Shown here in pieces: positions 6,954 through 9,528 of a stretch of DNA of 9,528 nucleotides. The translations under genes were made by a program, and so were the position numbers. Source of the DNA: DATJGR01 sp035494855 (GTDB lineage Bacteria; Pseudomonadota; Gammaproteobacteria; Pseudomonadales; Azotimanducaceae); the NCBI GenBank assembly GCA_035494855.1, contig DATJGR010000128.1, positions 1-9,528 on the forward strand, in the 5' to 3' direction. Positions within the stretch are counted from its first letter, which is position 1. Each line of letters begins with the position of its first letter. The notes under the pieces were generated by a model. It saw only the letters and a program-made list of their open reading frames with translations, did no database searches and was not told the origin of the DNA.

Positions 6954-7412
6954 ATGGCGTACTGGTTGATGAAGTCCGAACCCTCGGTGTTCGGTATCGA
7001 CGATCTGAAGGCGAAACCGCAACGCACTTCGTTCTGGGACGGCGTCCGCAATTATCAGGCGCGCAACTTCATGCGCGACGGCATGAAGAAAGGCGACAAG
7101 GTGTTCTTCTATCACTCGAGCTGCCCGGAACCGGGCATCGTCGGCATCGCCACGGTTGCGCGAGAGGCGTATCCCGACCCGACCGCGTTCGATTCGAAGA
7201 GCCCGTACTACGACCCGAAGAGCGATCCCCAGAAGCCGATCTGGATGGGAGTCGACGTCAAATTCGTCCGTCGGTTCAAGCGGGTCATCAGCCTCGAAGA
7301 GCTGAAACAGGAGCCGCGCCTCGACGGTTTCACTCTGTTGCGGCGCGGCAACCGCCTCTCGGTCATGCCGGTCAGCGAAGAACACTGGAACGCGGTTCTC
7401 GAGCTGGAGTAA
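6954..7412 (+). CDS. EVE-domain protein (PUA-like fold)
   Basis: This is a small cytoplasmic protein of 152 residues made of a single EVE domain, a PUA/YTH-related fold thought to bind modified bases in RNA or DNA; its cellular role in most bacteria is not settled. Seen: the opening YWLMKSEP (3-10), WDGVRNYQARN (28-38), GDKVFFYHSSC (47-57), GIVGIATVAREAYPDPT (61-77), the YYDPKS loop (85-90), and the closing RRGNRLSVMPV (130-140). These match the standard full-length bacterial family (about 150 residues), so nothing is truncated. ATG 6954 has GGAGG six bases upstream (6943-6947). It follows the 127-residue hypothetical gene by 44 bp and converges with the luciferase-like gene. In many proteobacteria EVE genes sit near zapA and 6S RNA; that neighbourhood is not visible here. 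Confidence 0.93.
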   Translation: MAYWLMKSEPSVFGIDDLKAKPQRTSFWDGVRNYQARNFMRDGMKKGDKVFFYHSSCPEPGIVGIATVAREAYPDPTAFDSKSPYYDPKSDPQKPIWMGVDVKFVRRFKRVISLEELKQEPRLDGFTLLRRGNRLSVMPVSEEHWNAVLELE

Positions 7413-7426
7413 CGGCGCAATCATCA

Positions 7427-7449
7427 GCAGGACCTCGCGCGAAGCCTGC
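7427..7449. terminator. Possible hairpin between convergent genes
   Basis: GCAGG (7427-7431) pairs with CCTGC (7445-7449), and the enclosed bases can extend the stem imperfectly around a GCGC loop. It lies in the 71-bp gap between the stops of the EVE gene and the luciferase-like gene. There is no T-run, so an intrinsic terminator is uncertain. Confidence 0.25.
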
Positions 7450-7483
7450 ACCATGGCCTCGTCGGCGCGCCTTCTACCATCCG

Positions 7484-8593
7484 TTAGGACGAACGCAGTT
7501 TCGCCGCGCCGTATGCCACCTTGCCGCGGATCTCGCGCGCCTGGAGCTTCGGCATCACCGTCTCGCTGAACAGCCGCAGGTTGCGCTCCGCTTCGTCCCA
7601 CGGCATTCCTGCATAACTGAATACACCGACGTACGTTTCGGCGCCGATGCGCTTTGCGTTGTCGACGATGCGCTCTACGCACATCTCCGGCGTGCCCCAC
7701 GTCTGGATGTTCAGAAAGAATTCGATCGCCGCGTCGGGACCGTTCTTCTGAATGTTGTCGGCGAAGCGGCCGTAGTACTCGTAGCCCTTCTGGCCTTTCA
7801 GGTGATCGCCGCCGAACTGGTAATGATCGAGCACGGTTTGCCAGTAGCCGCCGATGTATCGCTTCGCATATTCGTACGCCCGATCGCGATCGGGATCGAC
7901 GAACGTCCAGCCGGCGAGGATCGGTGCCGGCGGATCTTCGCCGTTGTGCTGCTTGTAGAGCACGTTGTACTGCGCGATTTCCGCCTCGACTGCTTCCCAC
8001 GGCTTTTGCGGAACGACCAGAATACCGACGCCGAGTTTCGCCATGATAGGCAACGATTCCGGCGACACCGCAGCTGCATACGTTCGCCCGCGGAACGTCA
8101 GATAAGGTGTGGGGCGGATGTCGGTGCGCGGCTGCTGTACGAAGTCGCCGTGATATTCGCAATAGCCTCGCTCCAACCCCTGCAACACGCACTCGGCGCT
8201 TTCGACGAAGCGCGGTCGTGAATCACCCATGTCCTGGCGGAAGCCGTCGAACTCTACGCGGCCGGCGCCGCGACCGAGACCGAGGATCAGCCGCCCGCCG
8301 GACAAATGGTCGAGCATGCTGATCTGTTCGGCGACGCGCATCGGGTCGTGCCACGGCAACACGACCACCATCGACCCGAGTTGCACGCGCGTGGTGCGGC
8401 CGGCCATGTACGTCAGGAACTGCAACGGGTCCGGACACATCGTGTAGTCGGTGAAGTGGTGCTCGACGGTCCACACCGAATCGAAGCCGAGCGGTTCGGC
8501 GAGACACGCGAGACGCATGTCCTGTTCGTATACTTCGCGATCCGTCGTGTGTTTGCCCGGATTCTGGAAAATCGACGCCATACCAACGTTCAT
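7484..8593 (-). CDS. Luciferase-like (LLM) flavin-dependent oxidoreductase
   Basis: This is a soluble TIM-barrel oxidoreductase of 369 residues in the bacterial luciferase-like family, expected to use reduced FMN (less likely F420) and usually O2. Seen: VEHHFTDY (43-50), matching the EHHFTE segment of LuxA, with His45 in the place of the LuxA catalytic His44; then VVVLPWHDPMRVAEQISMLD (76-95) and GGRLILGLGRG (99-109), typical of the family. The LuxA reactive Cys106 position is Gly here, so light emission is not suggested. The family includes alkane, camphor-type (type II Baeyer-Villiger) and C-S or C-N cleaving monooxygenases, and I cannot choose among them. ATG 8593 is preferred over GTG 8608 because GAGGAG lies seven bases upstream. 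The amidase gene ends 41 bp before it on the same strand, so the two are likely co-transcribed. Confidence 0.9.
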   Translation of the reverse strand: MNVGMASIFQNPGKHTTDREVYEQDMRLACLAEPLGFDSVWTVEHHFTDYTMCPDPLQFLTYMAGRTTRVQLGSMVVVLPWHDPMRVAEQISMLDHLSGGRLILGLGRGAGRVEFDGFRQDMGDSRPRFVESAECVLQGLERGYCEYHGDFVQQPRTDIRPTPYLTFRGRTYAAAVSPESLPIMAKLGVGILVVPQKPWEAVEAEIAQYNVLYKQHNGEDPPAPILAGWTFVDPDRDRAYEYAKRYIGGYWQTVLDHYQFGGDHLKGQKGYEYYGRFADNIQKNGPDAAIEFFLNIQTWGTPEMCVERIVDNAKRIGAETYVGVFSYAGMPWDEAERNLRLFSETVMPKLQAREIRGKVAYGAAKLRSS

Positions 8594-8600
8594 GTGCGTG

Positions 8601-8606
8601 CTCCTC
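8601..8606 (-). promoter_or_regulatory. Ribosome binding site of the luciferase-like gene
   Basis: CTCCTC on the plus strand reads GAGGAG on the coding strand, seven bases before ATG 8593. It overlaps the alternative GTG start at 8608, which it therefore argues against. It lies in the gap after the amidase stop. Confidence 0.8.
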
Positions 8607-8634
8607 ACTCAGTCAATCGGTGTTTCGTTTGCGA

Positions 8635-9528
8635 TCAGTAACCCGGCGGCGGCACGAAGCCCTGCCACTCGCGCTCGAGCAGCTGTGCGAAGCGCATCGT
8701 GGTGCGATCTTCGAGATAAGGCCCTATGGCCTGCAGGCCGAGCGGTAGCCCGGCCCGGTTGAGCCCGCCCGGAAACGCCGTCGATGGCTGGCCGGCGAAG
8801 ATCGCCCACATCGGATACACCAGGTTCAGCGCGTAAGGCACGGTTTCGTTGTCCACGCGCAGCGTGCGCTCGTTGAACGGACCGGTCTGATGTTCGAACG
8901 CCGCATCGAGCGTCATCGGGCCGATCAGCACGTCCCAGTCTTCAAAGAACGCACGCCACGCGGCGCGCGCCGATTCGCGGCGGTGCACCAGCGCGAGGAA
9001 ACCGGCCGCATCGAGAACGAACCCGTCCGCCTGTGCGGAAAGCGCGCTGGAGCCGCGGAGCCTCGCCGCGGTGGCTTCGCGTTCCGCGCGACTCCGGCCT
9101 TGCGATGTGATCACCGTCAGCAGACACAGGTAATCGCGAAAATACTGCTCGAAATCGAGGTTCGGCATTCCCTGCGCGACTTTGGCGCCTCGTTGGGAGA
9201 GGAAGTGCGCGAGTTCGTCGACCTTGCCCTGCATCTCGGATGCGGCTTTCACCCACGGCATCGGCGGCATTACGGCAACACGGAAGTCTTTCAGCCGCGC
9301 ACCGCGCGATTCGGGCAACGCGAGCTTCCAGGCCGCGTCTTCGCCGATGCACGGCCCCGCGATGACGTCGAACAGCAATTCGAGATCCGTCGCGCTGCGC
9401 GCCAGCGGTCCCTGCACGCCCATCAAACCCGCCGGGTTCGGCAAGTCCCCCATCGGGAACGAACCTTCGCGCGGAATCGCCGTTTCGGACGGCCGGTGTC
9501 CATACACGCCGCAGTAAGCACCCGGAAC
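8635..9528 (-). CDS. Amidase-signature enzyme, N-terminal part cut by window
   Basis: This is the C-terminal 297 residues of an amidase-signature family hydrolase, which cleaves amides (some members esters or carbamates) with a Ser-cisSer-Lys triad. The frame is open through base 9528. The first visible residues VPGAYCGVYGHRPS match the stretch that directly follows the GGSxR catalytic loop, so the triad lies just outside the window. Other family marks are GPLARSATDLELL (40-52 of the visible part), AGQPSTAFPGG near 245-255 and GLPLGLQAIGP (260-270), followed by an acidic ED and the usual C-terminal helix. Full-length members are about 450-500 residues, so around 170-200 are missing. The protein ends PPPGY at TGA 8635-8637. 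The luciferase-like gene follows by 41 bp. The substrate is unknown; the label amidase is a family name only. Confidence 0.9.
   Translation of the reverse strand, partial: VPGAYCGVYGHRPSETAIPREGSFPMGDLPNPAGLMGVQGPLARSATDLELLFDVIAGPCIGEDAAWKLALPESRGARLKDFRVAVMPPMPWVKAASEMQGKVDELAHFLSQRGAKVAQGMPNLDFEQYFRDYLCLLTVITSQGRSRAEREATAARLRGSSALSAQADGFVLDAAGFLALVHRRESARAAWRAFFEDWDVLIGPMTLDAAFEHQTGPFNERTLRVDNETVPYALNLVYPMWAIFAGQPSTAFPGGLNRAGLPLGLQAIGPYLEDRTTMRFAQLLEREWQGFVPPPGY

Noticed and set aside
6675..8192. 505-residue minus-strand open frame across the EVE and luciferase-like genes
   Set aside because: It is low-complexity Arg/Ala-rich sequence overlapping two genes with clear family motifs and ribosome binding sites.
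1..9528. Defence system, mobile element, CRISPR array or RNA gene
   Set aside because: Nearly all of the sequence is filled by recognisable metabolic, transport and regulatory genes. I saw no transposase, integrase, repeat-spacer pattern, tRNA cloverleaf or nuclease/helicase gene. The EVE domain alone is not evidence of a defence system.

Overview
The window is a gene-dense stretch of GC-rich bacterial chromosome. Gene content and protein style suggest a proteobacterium, probably a beta- or gammaproteobacterial degrader of alicyclic, terpenoid or steroid-like compounds. That placement is inferred from gene families; no rRNA or phylogenetic marker is present. I saw no tRNA or rRNA gene, insertion sequence, CRISPR array, phage gene or obvious compositional break.

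Layout on the left, plus strand: the 3' part of an MFS_3/EntS-like transporter (1-927, cut by the window edge) is followed by a GPH (MelB-type) transporter (about 978-2474). These genes run towards a minus-strand catabolic block. Read in its transcription order, that block is an AraC-family regulator (6371-5328), a type I Baeyer-Villiger monooxygenase (5177-3372) and, 16 bp later, a crotonase-superfamily protein (3355-2555). The last two almost certainly form an operon, and the AraC protein is the obvious local regulator.

Centre: upstream of the AraC gene, a 154-bp divergent intergenic region holds a perfect 8-bp-arm inverted repeat. Beyond it, on the plus strand, are an unrecognised 127-residue protein (6526-6909) and a full-length EVE-domain protein (6954-7412).

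Right: a second minus-strand unit runs from the window edge. It is the C-terminal 297 residues of an amidase-signature enzyme (9528-8635) followed by a luciferase-like flavin oxidoreductase (8593-7484).

How the genes may work together (inference): the transporters move an organic substrate or product. The FAD monooxygenase inserts oxygen next to a ketone. The crotonase then acts on a CoA thioester or a cyclic diketone. It lacks both classical enoyl-CoA hydratase glutamates and instead has His139, Asp148 and Glu239, which match the positions I recall for the active site of 6-oxocamphor hydrolase. The luciferase-like enzyme and the amidase could belong to the same or a neighbouring pathway. The crotonase active site and the BVMO-crotonase pairing are the most interesting points. 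The rest looks like ordinary catabolic accessory content, and I did not find a clearly novel multi-gene system.
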